A DNA stretch of 64,000 bases from Aeromicrobium panaciterrae (GCF_031457275.1 NZ_JAVDWH010000001.1:1860001-1924000), one strand, 5' to 3'; shown: positions 11,160 to 19,236, counted from the first letter of the stretch. Program-made: numbers and translations. The notes: a model not told the origin generated them from the letters alone.

Positions 11160-12359
11160 TCAGTTCCGTACGAGAACCGCCACGCATTCGACGTGATGGG
11201 TCATCGGGAACAACGCGAATGCCCGCAAGCCGTCCAGCGTGTATCCGAGAGCTTCGAAGGTGGCGAGGTCGCGCGCGAGGGCGGCTGGGTCGCACGCGAC
11301 ATAGACAACTCGGCGGGGCGAGAGTTCGACAATCGCTGGAACGACCTTCTTGGCGCCTGTTCGAGGCGGGTCCAGAACGACGACGTCTGCGTGCACACCC
11401 ACGAGTCCTTCTCGCAGTGCGCGCTCAACGGTGGCTCCCACCAGCTTGACCTGTGGCGATCCATGCAAATTGCGTCGTGCGTCCTTCGCGGCATGCTGAT
11501 CGGACTCGACGCTGATCACCGTCCCGGCCTCCCCCACCACGTCGGCAAGGAATGCGGTGAACAGTCCCACGCCGGCGTAGAGGTCAGCGACAACTTCGCC
11601 TTCTTTGGCGCCCGCACCTGCAAGCACAGCGTCGACCAAGGTCGATGCGGCGGCCGGGTGCACCTGCCAGAAGCCCGACCCGGAGACACGGAAATCCTTG
11701 TCATGCACCCGCTCGGTGAGTGCACCCCGGCCACCCCGAGTCGTTCCATCGACGGCGACGACACCGTCCACTGCGGCTTCTACTTCGTCGGAGATCGAAG
11801 CATCCGTGACGAGCACGCGCTCCCCCGTCGACGACACGATTGACTCAACCGACTCGGCGTCCCACGTATGACCCAGGACTGGCGGGATACCGGGGTGCGC
11901 GATCACGCACTGGTCCACCGGTACGACGTCGTGCGATCGGTGCTTGCGCAGCCCTGGCTTGCCGTTCCCGTCAACCGCGAAGGTCACCCGCGTCCGCCAG
12001 CCCAGATCGGCAGGCTCCACGGCTTCAACCTCGCCAGCCCAATCGATACCGGCGAGACGCTGGAGCTGTTCGCTTACGACGTCGCCGAGAAGTGATCGTT
12101 GTACGGCAGGATCCACGTGCTGGAAGTCGCACCCGCCGCACTGTCCGGCGTACGCGCAGGGTGGTGTCACCCGGCCTGGCGCGGGGTCAATGATTTCTAC
12201 AGCGTCGGCCCGCAGAAATGACTTGGAGCTGTCAGTGATCTGGATGCGCACGCGCTCGCCCGGCAACGCGTGTCGTACGAATACGACCTGCCCGTCGACG
12301 CGCGCAACACAGTGACCTCCGTGAGCGATCGGACCGACGTCGACTACGACATCATCCAC
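11160..12359 (-). CDS. TRAM-domain class I SAM-dependent RNA (uracil-5-)methyltransferase, TrmA/RlmD family
   Basis: About 399 residues if translation starts at the GTG at 12359; an in-frame GTG at 12395 adds 12 residues overlapping the upstream gene. The N-terminal TRAM domain (VGPIAHGGHCVARVDGQVVF) is followed by the iron-sulfur cluster motif CAYAGQCGGC with a further Cys in VDQCVI. It then has a Rossmann methyltransferase domain with DLYAGVGLF, DPPRTGAKK and the nucleophile motif YVACDPAALARDL. This is the signature of 5-methyluridine synthesis in tRNA or rRNA; which RNA is modified cannot be told. In M. tuberculosis the corresponding gene (Rv2689c) is likewise next to the KimA-like permease gene. 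Confidence 0.88.
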   Translation of the reverse strand: MDDVVVDVGPIAHGGHCVARVDGQVVFVRHALPGERVRIQITDSSKSFLRADAVEIIDPAPGRVTPPCAYAGQCGGCDFQHVDPAVQRSLLGDVVSEQLQRLAGIDWAGEVEAVEPADLGWRTRVTFAVDGNGKPGLRKHRSHDVVPVDQCVIAHPGIPPVLGHTWDAESVESIVSSTGERVLVTDASISDEVEAAVDGVVAVDGTTRGGRGALTERVHDKDFRVSGSGFWQVHPAAASTLVDAVLAGAGAKEGEVVADLYAGVGLFTAFLADVVGEAGTVISVESDQHAAKDARRNLHGSPQVKLVGATVERALREGLVGVHADVVVLDPPRTGAKKVVPAIVELSPRRVVYVACDPAALARDLATFEALGYTLDGLRAFALFPMTHHVECVAVLVRN

Positions 12360-12363
12360 GTGG

Positions 12364-14373
12364 TCAGTCGCCTCGGAAGCCACGCCGCACGTCACCCGCC
12401 GCCGGTCGTTCCTTGCTCAGGCGTTCCTTTGCCAGCCCAGCGGAGTCCAGCTGATAGGGAACACTCGTGACCATCACGCCGGGCATGAACAGCAGTCGAC
12501 CCTTGAGGCGCAGGGCGGTCTGGTTGTGAAGCAGTTGCTCCCACCAGCGGCCGACGACGTATTCGGGGATGTAGACCGTGATCACGTCGCGCGGGCTGGC
12601 CTTGCGTAGCTCCTTCACGTACCGGAGCACCGGTCGTACGAGCTCACGGAACGGCGAGTTGATGACTTTGAGGGGTACCGGGATCTCAAGCTCATCCCAG
12701 CGCTGCATCAACTTCTCGGTCTCGGCTGGATCGAACTCGACCGTCAACGCCTCGATCGTGTTGGGACGCGACACCCGCGCATAAGCAAGTGCCCGCATGG
12801 TCGGCTTGTGCAGCTTGCTGACCAGCACGATCGCGTGCACGCGCGACGGAAGACCGACGTCCGAGTCGTCGATCGCGAGCTCAGTAGAGACGCGCTCGTA
12901 GTGACGGCCTATACCGCGCATGAGCAGGAAGATGGCGACCATCGCGGCGATCGCGATCCACGCACCAGCCAGGAACTTCGTGAGCAGCACAATCACCAGC
13001 ACTATCGCTGTCATGCCCAGGCCAATCGCGTTGACAATGCGCGACCGGATCATCTTGGAGCGCACTTCCGGATCCTTCTCCGTCTTGAGGTGACGGGTCC
13101 AGTGTCTGATCATGCCGAGCTGGCTGAGGTTGAACGAGACGAATACGCCAACGATGTACAGCTGGATCAGCCTTGTCACCTCAGCATCGAATGCCTGGAT
13201 GAGCACGATGGCCGCGACGGCGAGCAGGATGATGCCGTTGCTGAAAGTCAGGCGATCTCCACGGGTATCAAGCTGTCGCGGGAGGAATCCGTCACGCGCA
13301 AGGATTGATCCGAGAACTGGGAACCCGTTGAATGCCGTGTTGGCAGCCAGGATCAAAATGACACCCGTGCACGCGATCGTGAAGTAGAAGAGCGGGGTGA
13401 AGTCGCTGTAGAGAGTTTTGGCGAGCTGGCCGATCACCGTGTCCTGCTCATACGAGTTGCCTACCGGTACGCCGTTCTTGAGCAGCTGGTGCGCGGGATC
13501 CTCCACGTACCGCAACTTCATCAGATCGGCGAGCACGACAATGCTCATCAGCATCGTGATCGACAGCGTGCCGAGGAGGAACAGTGTCGTCGCGGCGTTC
13601 TTGCTCTTGGGCTTCTTGAATGCGGGAACTCCGTTGCTGATCGCCTCAACACCTGTGAGCGCGGCACATCCGGAAGAGAATGCCCGGGCCAGCAGGAACA
13701 CCATCGCGACTCCGCTCAGCCCCTGCTCATATTGGCCTTCAGCCGAGATATCGAACTCGGCGCTTGGCACCTCAGGCAGGTTGCCCGAGACGTACCGCGC
13801 GTAACCCCACAGACCCATGAGCAGGATCGACACCATGAAGAGATAGGACGGGATGGCGAATGCCTTGCCGGATTCCTTCGTCCCGCGGAGGTTCATCGCC
13901 ATCAGGATGAAGACCAACGCCGATGCGGCGGCTGCTTCGTGGCCGTCGAGCCAGGGCAATGCCGAAGCCGCATTCTGGACTCCGGAGGACACGGACACCG
14001 CGACCGTCAGGACGTAGTCGACGAGCAGGGCACTGCCAACTGTGAGTCCGGCCGTCGGCCCGAGGTTGACAGTCGCGACTTCGTAATCGCCACCGCCACT
14101 GGGATAGGCGTGCACGTTCTGTCGATACGACGCCACAACTATTGCCAGTACCAGAGCAACGGCTATGCCGATCTTCCAGTTGTAGGCGTATGCGGTGAGC
14201 CCTCCAAGGGACAGAGTCAGGAAGATCTCGTCGGGTGCGTAGGCCACAGAGGAAAGCGCGTCACTGGCGAAGACCGGAAGCGCAATGCGCTTGGGCAGAA
14301 GCGTCTCGCCGAGCTGCTCGCTGCGAAGTTTGCGTCCGACCAGTGCGCGTTTTGTCGCCTCGATGATGCCCAC
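12364..14373 (-). CDS. KimA-like potassium importer (APC superfamily permease)
   Basis: 669 residues from the GTG at 14373, which lies 8 nt after a TAGCAT -10 element; a TTG at 14427 would extend it. About twelve membrane segments are followed by a cytosolic domain of about 190 residues. Characteristic stretches are SDALSSVAY, SYRQ, AYPSGGGDYE, LLVDYILTVAVS-like LLVDYVLTVAVS, AFSSGCAALTGVEAISNG and ILAANTAFNGFP. The C-terminal motif RWWEQLLHNQTALRLKGRL ends the soluble domain. These agree closely with the Bacillus K+ importer KimA (YdaO). It is often annotated simply as an amino-acid permease. Divergent TrkA/Ceo-type genes next to it support a potassium role, which I infer. Confidence 0.82.
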   Translation of the reverse strand: MGIIEATKRALVGRKLRSEQLGETLLPKRIALPVFASDALSSVAYAPDEIFLTLSLGGLTAYAYNWKIGIAVALVLAIVVASYRQNVHAYPSGGGDYEVATVNLGPTAGLTVGSALLVDYVLTVAVSVSSGVQNAASALPWLDGHEAAAASALVFILMAMNLRGTKESGKAFAIPSYLFMVSILLMGLWGYARYVSGNLPEVPSAEFDISAEGQYEQGLSGVAMVFLLARAFSSGCAALTGVEAISNGVPAFKKPKSKNAATTLFLLGTLSITMLMSIVVLADLMKLRYVEDPAHQLLKNGVPVGNSYEQDTVIGQLAKTLYSDFTPLFYFTIACTGVILILAANTAFNGFPVLGSILARDGFLPRQLDTRGDRLTFSNGIILLAVAAIVLIQAFDAEVTRLIQLYIVGVFVSFNLSQLGMIRHWTRHLKTEKDPEVRSKMIRSRIVNAIGLGMTAIVLVIVLLTKFLAGAWIAIAAMVAIFLLMRGIGRHYERVSTELAIDDSDVGLPSRVHAIVLVSKLHKPTMRALAYARVSRPNTIEALTVEFDPAETEKLMQRWDELEIPVPLKVINSPFRELVRPVLRYVKELRKASPRDVITVYIPEYVVGRWWEQLLHNQTALRLKGRLLFMPGVMVTSVPYQLDSAGLAKERLSKERPAAGDVRRGFRGD

Positions 14374-14381
14374 GAGTGACG

Positions 14382-14387
14382 ATGCTA
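14382..14387 (-). promoter_or_regulatory. -10 element of KimA-like gene
   Basis: TAGCAT on the minus strand ends 8 nt before the GTG at 14373, and no ribosome site is present. It forms a back-to-back pair with the ceoB-like promoter about 90 bp away. Confidence 0.55.
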
Positions 14388-14476
14388 GACCCGCATCTCG
14401 GCCAATGCCGCGCCAACGTCCGAACAAGCTCGGCGGTGTGCGTCACATTGCCTGCGCAGTCGGTCTCGCTGCGGTG

Positions 14477-14482
14477 TAGCGT
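14477..14482 (+). promoter_or_regulatory. -10 element of first TrkA-type gene
   Basis: TAGCGT followed by 7 nt and the GTG at 14490. There is no Shine-Dalgarno sequence, so a leaderless message is expected. Confidence 0.6.
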
Positions 14483-14489
14483 CGCCTGC

Positions 14490-15152
14490 GTGCACATCGT
14501 GATCATGGGTTGCGGCCGCGTCGGCTCGACTCTCACCCACAGCCTCGAAGAACGCGGCCACACCACAGCCGTGATCGACTCCAACCCTGACGCGTTTCGC
14601 CGTCTCGGGCCAGGCTTCCGAGGCCTCACAGTCACGGGCCTTGGCTTCGACCGCGAAGTGCTCAAGGAAGCCGGCATCGAACGAGCCGACGGATTCGCTG
14701 CAGTCTCCAGTGGTGACAACTCCAACATCATCTCCGCGCGCGTTGCCCGCGAGCAGTTCAAGGTCGACACCGTCGTCGCACGGATCTACGACCCGGGCCG
14801 TGCCGAGGTCTACGAACGTCTCGGCGTACCCACGGTGGCGACTGTCCCCTGGGCAGCCGACCAGGTGCTTCGTCGCCTCGTACCCGCCGGATCAGAGCCT
14901 GCCTGGCGTGACCAGTCCGGCGATGTCCGACTCGACACCGTGTTTGTGCCGTTCGGTTGGATCGGTCAGAAGATCGATCGGTTCGAAGAGGCCGCCGGAG
15001 TACGTGTCGCATACCTCACCCGTCTCGGCTCAGGTCTTATTGCCACAGGCGACACCGTGATCCAAGAGGGCGACTTCCTGAGCGTATTCATGCGTGAAGA
15101 CGCCGCGGATCGCGCCCACGCTGCCATCGAGGCTGGACCGGTGGAGGACTGA
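14490..15152 (+). CDS. TrkA-family potassium uptake regulatory protein (CeoB-like)
   Basis: 220 residues. RCK/KTN nucleotide-binding domain starting at once with VHIVIMGCGRVGSTL (GxGxxG), acidic strand end VIDSNPDAF, then a TrkA-C-type domain around residues 135-215. The start codon is the GTG at 14490, placed by the upstream -10 element; the ORF could extend 38 codons further but without conserved sequence. Such proteins bind NAD(H) or nucleotides and gate K+ transporters from the cytosolic side. It overlaps the next gene by one base (TGATG), and both match CeoB/CeoC (Rv2691/Rv2692) in order. No TrkH-type channel gene is in the window. Confidence 0.9.
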   Translation: MHIVIMGCGRVGSTLTHSLEERGHTTAVIDSNPDAFRRLGPGFRGLTVTGLGFDREVLKEAGIERADGFAAVSSGDNSNIISARVAREQFKVDTVVARIYDPGRAEVYERLGVPTVATVPWAADQVLRRLVPAGSEPAWRDQSGDVRLDTVFVPFGWIGQKIDRFEEAAGVRVAYLTRLGSGLIATGDTVIQEGDFLSVFMREDAADRAHAAIEAGPVED

Positions 15153-15814
15153 TGCGCGTCGTCATCGCAGGTGCAGGCGCTGTCGGGCGTTCCGTTGCGC
15201 AGGAACTGATCGACAACGGTCATACCGTCCTGCTCATCGACAAGTCCCCCTCGTCGATCAGGTCGGACATCGTCCCTGACGCACAGTGGTTGCTTGCCGA
15301 CGCGTGCGAGCTCTCGTCGCTCGCCGAGGCACAACTCGAGTCAGCCGATGTCGTGATCTCCTCGACCGGAGACGACAAAGCCAATCTCGTCATCTCGCTG
15401 CTCGCAAAGACCGAGTTCGCGGTTCCTCGTACGGTCGGCCGCGTCAACCACCCCAGCAACGAGTGGTTGTTCAGCGAGTCCTGGGGAGTCGACGTATCCG
15501 TGTCGACGCCGCGCCTCATGGCGGCCCTCGTCGAGGAGGCTGTCGCGATCGGTGACCTCGTACGCCTCTTCACGTTCCGGCAGAGCAACGCCAACCTGGT
15601 TGAGCTCACGATGCCCGAGGATTCACCGTTCGTCGGCAAGCGCGTCCGCGAAGTTCCGTGGCCGGACGATGTCGTGCTGGTCGCAATTCTGCGGGATCAG
15701 TCGATCCAGACGCCCGACAGCGATCGCTCGCTCGAGGCCGGTGACGAACTGTTGTTCGTGACTCCCGAGGACGCCGAAGATCGCCTCGGCGAGCTTCTCT
15801 CACCCAAGGGCTGA
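15152..15814 (+). CDS. TrkA-family potassium uptake regulatory protein (CeoC-like)
   Basis: 220 residues, a paralogue of the preceding protein. It has MRVVIAGAGAVGRSVAQEL at the N-terminus, LLIDKSPSS as the second nucleotide-binding strand, and a C-terminal TrkA-C domain (MPEDSPFVGKRVREVPWP). The pair probably forms a heteromeric RCK ring controlling a K+ transporter, for which the divergent KimA-like permease is the nearest candidate. The last 15 bp overlap the convergent DUF3159 gene, leaving no room for a terminator. Confidence 0.9.
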   Translation: MRVVIAGAGAVGRSVAQELIDNGHTVLLIDKSPSSIRSDIVPDAQWLLADACELSSLAEAQLESADVVISSTGDDKANLVISLLAKTEFAVPRTVGRVNHPSNEWLFSESWGVDVSVSTPRLMAALVEEAVAIGDLVRLFTFRQSNANLVELTMPEDSPFVGKRVREVPWPDDVVLVAILRDQSIQTPDSDRSLEAGDELLFVTPEDAEDRLGELLSPKG

Positions 15815-16450
15815 GCGGGTCTCATCATCTGCTGGCGTCCGGTTGCGGCCGAGTAGCCAGGCCATGGCCGCGAACGCTGCCAACTGCAACGGCCAGCCGA
15901 GCGCAAGCTTGGCGGTGCCGAGCAGCGCGACGTGGTCTGTTGCATAGAGCGGATATTGCACGGCCACGCGGAGCACACACGGCAGCGCCAGGATCCAGGT
16001 CAACTGCGAGCACAGCTTCACCAGTGGCTTGTCGTCGTGCCATCCAGTCGGATCGCCGACAAGGCTGCCGATCATGAAGCCGACGATCGGCCAACCGATC
16101 ACGATCGACGCAATGAACGCGACGCCGTAGCCACCGTTGATCAGGATTCCCGGAAGGAACACGTCGCGCGCCTCGCCGGAGCGAGCCGCGAACAGTGTTG
16201 CGATGCCGATGCCAAACAATGCGTTGACGACGAACTGGACGTTCGATCGCTGAACCACTCGTACGAGCAGCAGCGCGACGGCAACTGACACGCTCGCCGT
16301 CAGCGAGAACTTCAGACTGCGCGTCGTGATCCAGCACAAGGTGAACAACGCAATGGGCGCTGCGCTTTCGGCAACTCCACGTCGACCGCCGAGTGCTGTC
16401 GCCAATCTGGCGCGTACGAGCTCCTCGACGGTCTCGTGCGGCGTCGTCAT
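15800..16450 (-). CDS. DUF3159 membrane protein
   Basis: 216 residues from the ATG at 16450, which overlaps the OB-fold gene stop by ATGA. Five or six membrane segments follow a short cytosolic start (TTPHETVEELVRARLATALGG). The GINGGYGVAFIASI-like stretch ILINGGYGVAFIASI and the DPTGWHDD loop are typical of actinobacterial DUF3159 proteins (M. tuberculosis Rv2693c type). The function is unknown. Synteny with the Trk-type genes and the OB-fold protein is conserved across actinobacteria, which hints at a shared role in membrane or nucleic-acid physiology. Confidence 0.82.
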   Translation of the reverse strand: MTTPHETVEELVRARLATALGGRRGVAESAAPIALFTLCWITTRSLKFSLTASVSVAVALLLVRVVQRSNVQFVVNALFGIGIATLFAARSGEARDVFLPGILINGGYGVAFIASIVIGWPIVGFMIGSLVGDPTGWHDDKPLVKLCSQLTWILALPCVLRVAVQYPLYATDHVALLGTAKLALGWPLQLAAFAAMAWLLGRNRTPADDETRSALG

Positions 16451-16797
16451 GCCTCGAGTTCGTAACGGGGGTTGTAGATCACGCGACATCCGTTGCGGGT
16501 GCCGATACGGCCGAAGGCCTTGAGCTGGCGTCCAGCAGAGATGCCTTCGATCTTGCGACGGCCAAGCCAGATCAACGTGACGCTGCCCGATCCGTCGTAC
16601 AGCTCGGCCTCAAGAGCCGTGACGCCATCAACCGGGCGAAGGGTGACGGAACGCAGAACTCCATGGAGGGTGACAACAGCGCGGTCGGGCTGGCTCGCGA
16701 TGAGCTTGCAGCCGGCCTTCGCCGCATCCAACTTGAGTTCGCTGGACTCCTGGTGCTCGCTCGAAAGCTTCTCGAGCGTCTTGCTAATGCGTCCCAT
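16447..16797 (-). CDS. OB-fold nucleic-acid-binding protein
   Basis: 116 residues. A short helical start (MGRISKTLEKLSS) leads into a single OB-fold of about 75 residues: RAVVTLHGVLRSVTLRPVDG, LEAELYDGSGSVTLIWLGR and LKAFGRIG. This is the RecG-wedge or tRNA-anticodon type that binds single-stranded nucleic acid. It corresponds to the Rv2694c family, with no established function. The ATG sits 6 nt after TAGAAT, whose TAG is also the stop codon of the DUF3710 gene. It can therefore be made both from its own leaderless message and by read-through. Confidence 0.85.
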   Translation of the reverse strand: MGRISKTLEKLSSEHQESSELKLDAAKAGCKLIASQPDRAVVTLHGVLRSVTLRPVDGVTALEAELYDGSGSVTLIWLGRRKIEGISAGRQLKAFGRIGTRNGCRVIYNPRYELEA

Positions 16798-16803
16798 ACT
16801 TCG

Positions 16804-16809
16804 ATTCTA
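16804..16809 (-). promoter_or_regulatory. -10 element of OB-fold gene, containing the upstream stop codon
   Basis: TAGAAT ends 6 nt before the ATG at 16797. Its first three bases are the UAG that ends the DUF3710 gene. Confidence 0.6.
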
Positions 16810-17442
16810 GTCCTCGACGGGGGCCGCGATGGCGTTAGGTGGAATCGTCAGCAGGAGCGGTTCGCGTTGGATCCGCGGCTCCGCACCGCGTACGACGATG
16901 ACGTCCCGAAGCGCTGCCATCAGCGCGTGCTCTTCGGGGAACAGAGCAGCCTGACCGAGCAAGGTCGCACGAAGCATCCAGCGCGGTCCTTCGATGCCGA
17001 TGATGCGGCTGGGCTGCACTCCGGTCTCGCCGTCGGGCATGGTCGCCGGCATCGTGACCTGCAGCTCGGTGCCATACGGACCTTCTTCTTCAGCGTATTC
17101 GCCGCCGAGCCGCGACACCTCTTCGAGGATGTCAGCGCGCACTTCGTCCCACAGGCCACCAGAACGGGTGGCAGCAAAGGCACGAAGCTCAAGCGCTGAA
17201 TCTTCAGCGACCAACATGACGGATCCGATGTCGCCCTCTTCGTTGTCAGCAGGCAGCTGGAGCGCGAAGCCTTCTTCGCCACGTACGAGGAGTGATCCGA
17301 GATCGATGTAGCCCTGCTCTTCGGTCCCGGACTTCTCAGTCGAGTCCCAGGGGCCCTGGTCGCGTACGCCTGGCGCCTCCTCAGGAGTCGCGACGACGAC
17401 GTCCTCGACTTCTTGTCTGTCCTTCTTGCGCAGGCGGGCCAT
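16807..17442 (-). CDS. DUF3710 family protein
   Basis: 211 residues, soluble and acidic, with a charged N-terminus ([20 protein letters not shown]). The middle part has DLGSLLV, LQLPADNEEG and the motif SGGLWDEVRADILEEVSRLGG, characteristic of DUF3710 (Rv2696c family). No enzyme motif is visible and the function is unknown. It is coupled to dut by an ATGA overlap. The constant position between dut and the OB-fold gene in actinobacteria suggests a nucleotide or DNA-related role, but that is inference. Confidence 0.85.
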   Translation of the reverse strand: MARLRKKDRQEVEDVVVATPEEAPGVRDQGPWDSTEKSGTEEQGYIDLGSLLVRGEEGFALQLPADNEEGDIGSVMLVAEDSALELRAFAATRSGGLWDEVRADILEEVSRLGGEYAEEEGPYGTELQVTMPATMPDGETGVQPSRIIGIEGPRWMLRATLLGQAALFPEEHALMAALRDVIVVRGAEPRIQREPLLLTIPPNAIAAPVED

Positions 17443-17909
17443 CAGCTTCTCTCTTCGCGGGGTGCGGTGGCCGCGTGACCACCCGTTGAACCGTAGCCCC
17501 CGGCACCACGGACAGTGTCCGAAAGCTCTGCGACCTCGGCGAAGACGACGTGCTCCACCCGCTGGATCACCAACTGGGCCACTCGATCACCCCTCGCGAG
17601 GTGGATCGAGTCGTTGAGGTCGTGATTGACGAGCAGGACCTTGATCTCACCGCGATAGCCCGCGTCGATCGTGCCGGGCGTGTTCACGATCGATAGACCG
17701 TGCCGAAGAGCGAGGCCGGACCGTGGGTGCACGAATGCCGCGAAGCCTTCGGGCAGAGCGATGGCAATCCCGGTCGGCACCAGAGCACGTTCGCCCGGCG
17801 CGAGGGTGACATCGACTGTCGTGACGAGATCGGCACCGGCATCGCCAGGATGCGCGTACGTGGGTAGCGGTACCCCCGCGTCGAGCCGCGTGACACTGAC
17901 CTCAGTCAT
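17442..17909 (-). CDS. dut: Deoxyuridine 5'-triphosphate nucleotidohydrolase (dUTPase)
   Basis: 155 residues. The trimeric enzyme hydrolyses dUTP to dUMP and pyrophosphate, keeping uracil out of DNA and feeding thymidylate synthesis. All five motifs are present: [43 protein letters not shown], and the C-terminal P-loop-like [13 protein letters not shown] took the ATG at 17909 (MTEVSVTRL). A longer in-frame start at 17954 adds unconserved residues and overlaps a possible upstream leader ORF. The start is linked by ATGA overlap to that short upstream frame. Confidence 0.96.
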   Translation of the reverse strand: MTEVSVTRLDAGVPLPTYAHPGDAGADLVTTVDVTLAPGERALVPTGIAIALPEGFAAFVHPRSGLALRHGLSIVNTPGTIDAGYRGEIKVLLVNHDLNDSIHLARGDRVAQLVIQRVEHVVFAEVAELSDTVRGAGGYGSTGGHAATAPREERS

Positions 17910-17989
17910 GCCGCCACGACCGCTAGGAAAGGCACGATACGGCCGAACCGGCATGACAGCCTGGATGTTCCCTCGCTGCGCTCGTTCAT
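17906..17989 (-). CDS. Possible 27-residue leader ORF overlapping dut
   Basis: A short frame, [11 protein letters not shown] followed by a hydrophobic end ([10 protein letters not shown]), stops at a TGA overlapping the dut ATG (ATGA). Its ATG lies 7 nt after a TAGGGT -10 element, so the dut message may begin exactly here as a leaderless transcript. Against a real peptide: the bases coding NERSE (GAACGAGCGCAGCGAG) resemble a common actinobacterial intergenic sequence, so translation may be incidental. Translational coupling to dut is the most plausible role. Confidence 0.4.
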   Translation of the reverse strand: MNERSEGTSRLSCRFGRIVPFLAVVAA

Positions 17990-17996
17990 GCCGCCG

Positions 17997-18002
17997 ACCC
18001 TA
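17997..18002 (-). promoter_or_regulatory. -10 element of dut leader
   Basis: TAGGGT on the minus strand, 7 nt before the ATG at 17989. It is the best promoter candidate for the dut, DUF3710, OB-fold, DUF3159 group. Confidence 0.55.
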
Positions 18003-18043
18003 CCTCCGCGTGGAGGGTCGACAGCATGAGGCAGGCTGGGAAC

Positions 18044-18547
18044 GTGACGACATACAACGAGCGACTCACCGCGCCGATCTCCTGGTGGTTGAGCGCCCTG
18101 GCTTTTGGCCTCGTATGGGGCTGGATCCTTCTCGTTGCAACGACGTGGACGATAGCCATCGTGACCGCGCTCATTGTCTCTTCGCTCTGCCTGTACGGCG
18201 TGTGGCGCTTCGGATCATTGCGACTCAGCGTTGACGGCAGCGGCCTTCGTGCTGGCTCTGCCCTCCTGGACGACAAGAGTCTGGGTGACGTCGAGATCCT
18301 GCACCGAGCTGAATACCGAGCCCGCCTTGGAGTCGGCGCCGACGCGCGTGCCTACCTGGTGACGCGCCCCTATCTTGATCGCGGCGTACTGGTGCACGTG
18401 AACGACTCGGGCGACCCGACGCCTTACTGGCTGCTCTCCAGCCGTCGTCCGGAAGCACTCGCGGCGGCGCTGGGACACACTGGACCTACGGCTGCATCCG
18501 ATATTGGGGAAGAGGCGACGCATGTCGAAGAAGTCCAAGAAGGCTGA
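18044..18547 (+). CDS. DUF3093 family membrane protein
   Basis: 167 residues from the GTG at 18044 (TTYNERLTAPISWWL), chosen because GCAGGCTGGGAAC upstream holds a CAGGCT element 6 nt before it. An ATG at 18026 is in frame but less likely. Two membrane segments near residues 13-55 are followed by a soluble PH-like beta domain (LRLSVDGSGLRAG, LVTRPYLDRGVLV). It matches actinobacterial DUF3093 (Rv2698 type), of unknown role. It is divergent from dut and overlaps the next gene by 26 bp. Confidence 0.85.
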   Translation: MTTYNERLTAPISWWLSALAFGLVWGWILLVATTWTIAIVTALIVSSLCLYGVWRFGSLRLSVDGSGLRAGSALLDDKSLGDVEILHRAEYRARLGVGADARAYLVTRPYLDRGVLVHVNDSGDPTPYWLLSSRRPEALAAALGHTGPTAASDIGEEATHVEEVQEG

Positions 18548-18959
18548 ACAGCGGCGCTTGCTCGACGACGCGCCTCCGGCCAAGACCAAAGGTCCCGGCA
18601 AGAGCGCCTGGAGACTCATGGATCGCGGATCCTCGGTGGCAGCCGGCGCGTTGGCCAGCCGGATCTCGGCCCTCACGTGGAAGGCCGCGACCGGCAAGAA
18701 GCCCCCGGTCAACGGACGCCATCCCGATGTCAGCACCAAGGACGCCGTTGCGTGGGCGATCATCGGCGGCGCGACCATCGAGCTCGTGAAGGTGGCGGTT
18801 CGACGCGGTACGGCGACCTACTGGGTCAGGTCGACCGGGAACCTGCCTCCGGGTATGAAGCCCCTTGCGAAGATTTCGGACAATCAAAAGGAGCCGGTCC
18901 CCACGGAACCGGCTCCACAAAAAGTACGAAAGTTCAGTCTGCGCAATCGCGGCAGATGA
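18522..18959 (+). CDS. DUF4235 family protein
   Basis: 145 residues from the ATG at 18522, which has GAGG 7 nt upstream; a TTG at 18504 is also in frame. A basic start (MSKKSKKAEQRRLL) is followed by the DUF4235 core: WRLMDRGSSVAAGALASRI, LTWKAATGKKPP, and a hydrophobic helix AVAWAIIGGATIELVKVAVRR. It is a small, probably membrane-associated protein of unknown function. The C-terminal tail EPVPTEPAP is encoded by the inverted repeat that terminates the convergent DUF4193 gene. Confidence 0.8.
   Translation: MSKKSKKAEQRRLLDDAPPAKTKGPGKSAWRLMDRGSSVAAGALASRISALTWKAATGKKPPVNGRHPDVSTKDAVAWAIIGGATIELVKVAVRRGTATYWVRSTGNLPPGMKPLAKISDNQKEPVPTEPAPQKVRKFSLRNRGR
18890..18916 (-). terminator. Intrinsic terminator of DUF4193 gene inside the DUF4235 coding region
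   Basis: GGAGCCGGT (18890-18898) and ACCGGCTCC (18908-18916) form a perfect 9-bp stem. On the minus strand it is followed by TTTTGATTG, 18 bp beyond the DUF4193 stop. Confidence 0.8.
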
Positions 18960-19236
18960 AGACGCCCTTCTTCTTCTCTGACGCCAACTGGCTGCGGTGG
19001 TGAACCAGGAAGCAGGACGAGCAGGTGAACTCGTCAAGCTGCTTCGGGACTACCTGTACGGCCAGTTCTTCATGCGAGAGATCGGCTCCGGGCAGCTCGA
19101 ATGACTCCGCCGCTTCGGTCTCGTCTTCGTCGACCTTGCCGGAGTTCTTCTCGTGGCGACGCGCCTTGAGCTCTTCAATGCTGTCTTCAGACTGCTCTTC
19201 TTCTGTCTTGCGGGGGGCGTCGTAATCGGTAGCCAT
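18934..19236 (-). CDS. DUF4193 zinc-ribbon protein
   Basis: 100 residues from the ATG at 19236 (ATDYDAPRKTEEEQSED), preceded by GGAGAG. The first two-thirds are highly acidic and probably disordered. The C-terminus is a four-cysteine zinc site, CSSCFLVHHRSQLA then CRDCAD. This is the Rv2699c family, found in nearly all actinobacteria and also usually beside dut and suhB. The function is unknown; the ribbon suggests binding to nucleic acid or RNA polymerase. The last 26 bp overlap the convergent DUF4235 gene. Confidence 0.88.
   Translation of the reverse strand: MATDYDAPRKTEEEQSEDSIEELKARRHEKNSGKVDEDETEAAESFELPGADLSHEELAVQVVPKQLDEFTCSSCFLVHHRSQLASEKKKGVFICRDCAD

Noticed and set aside
17910..17954. 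In-frame extension of dut
   Set aside because: Adds 15 unconserved residues before the normal dUTPase start and lacks a ribosome site.
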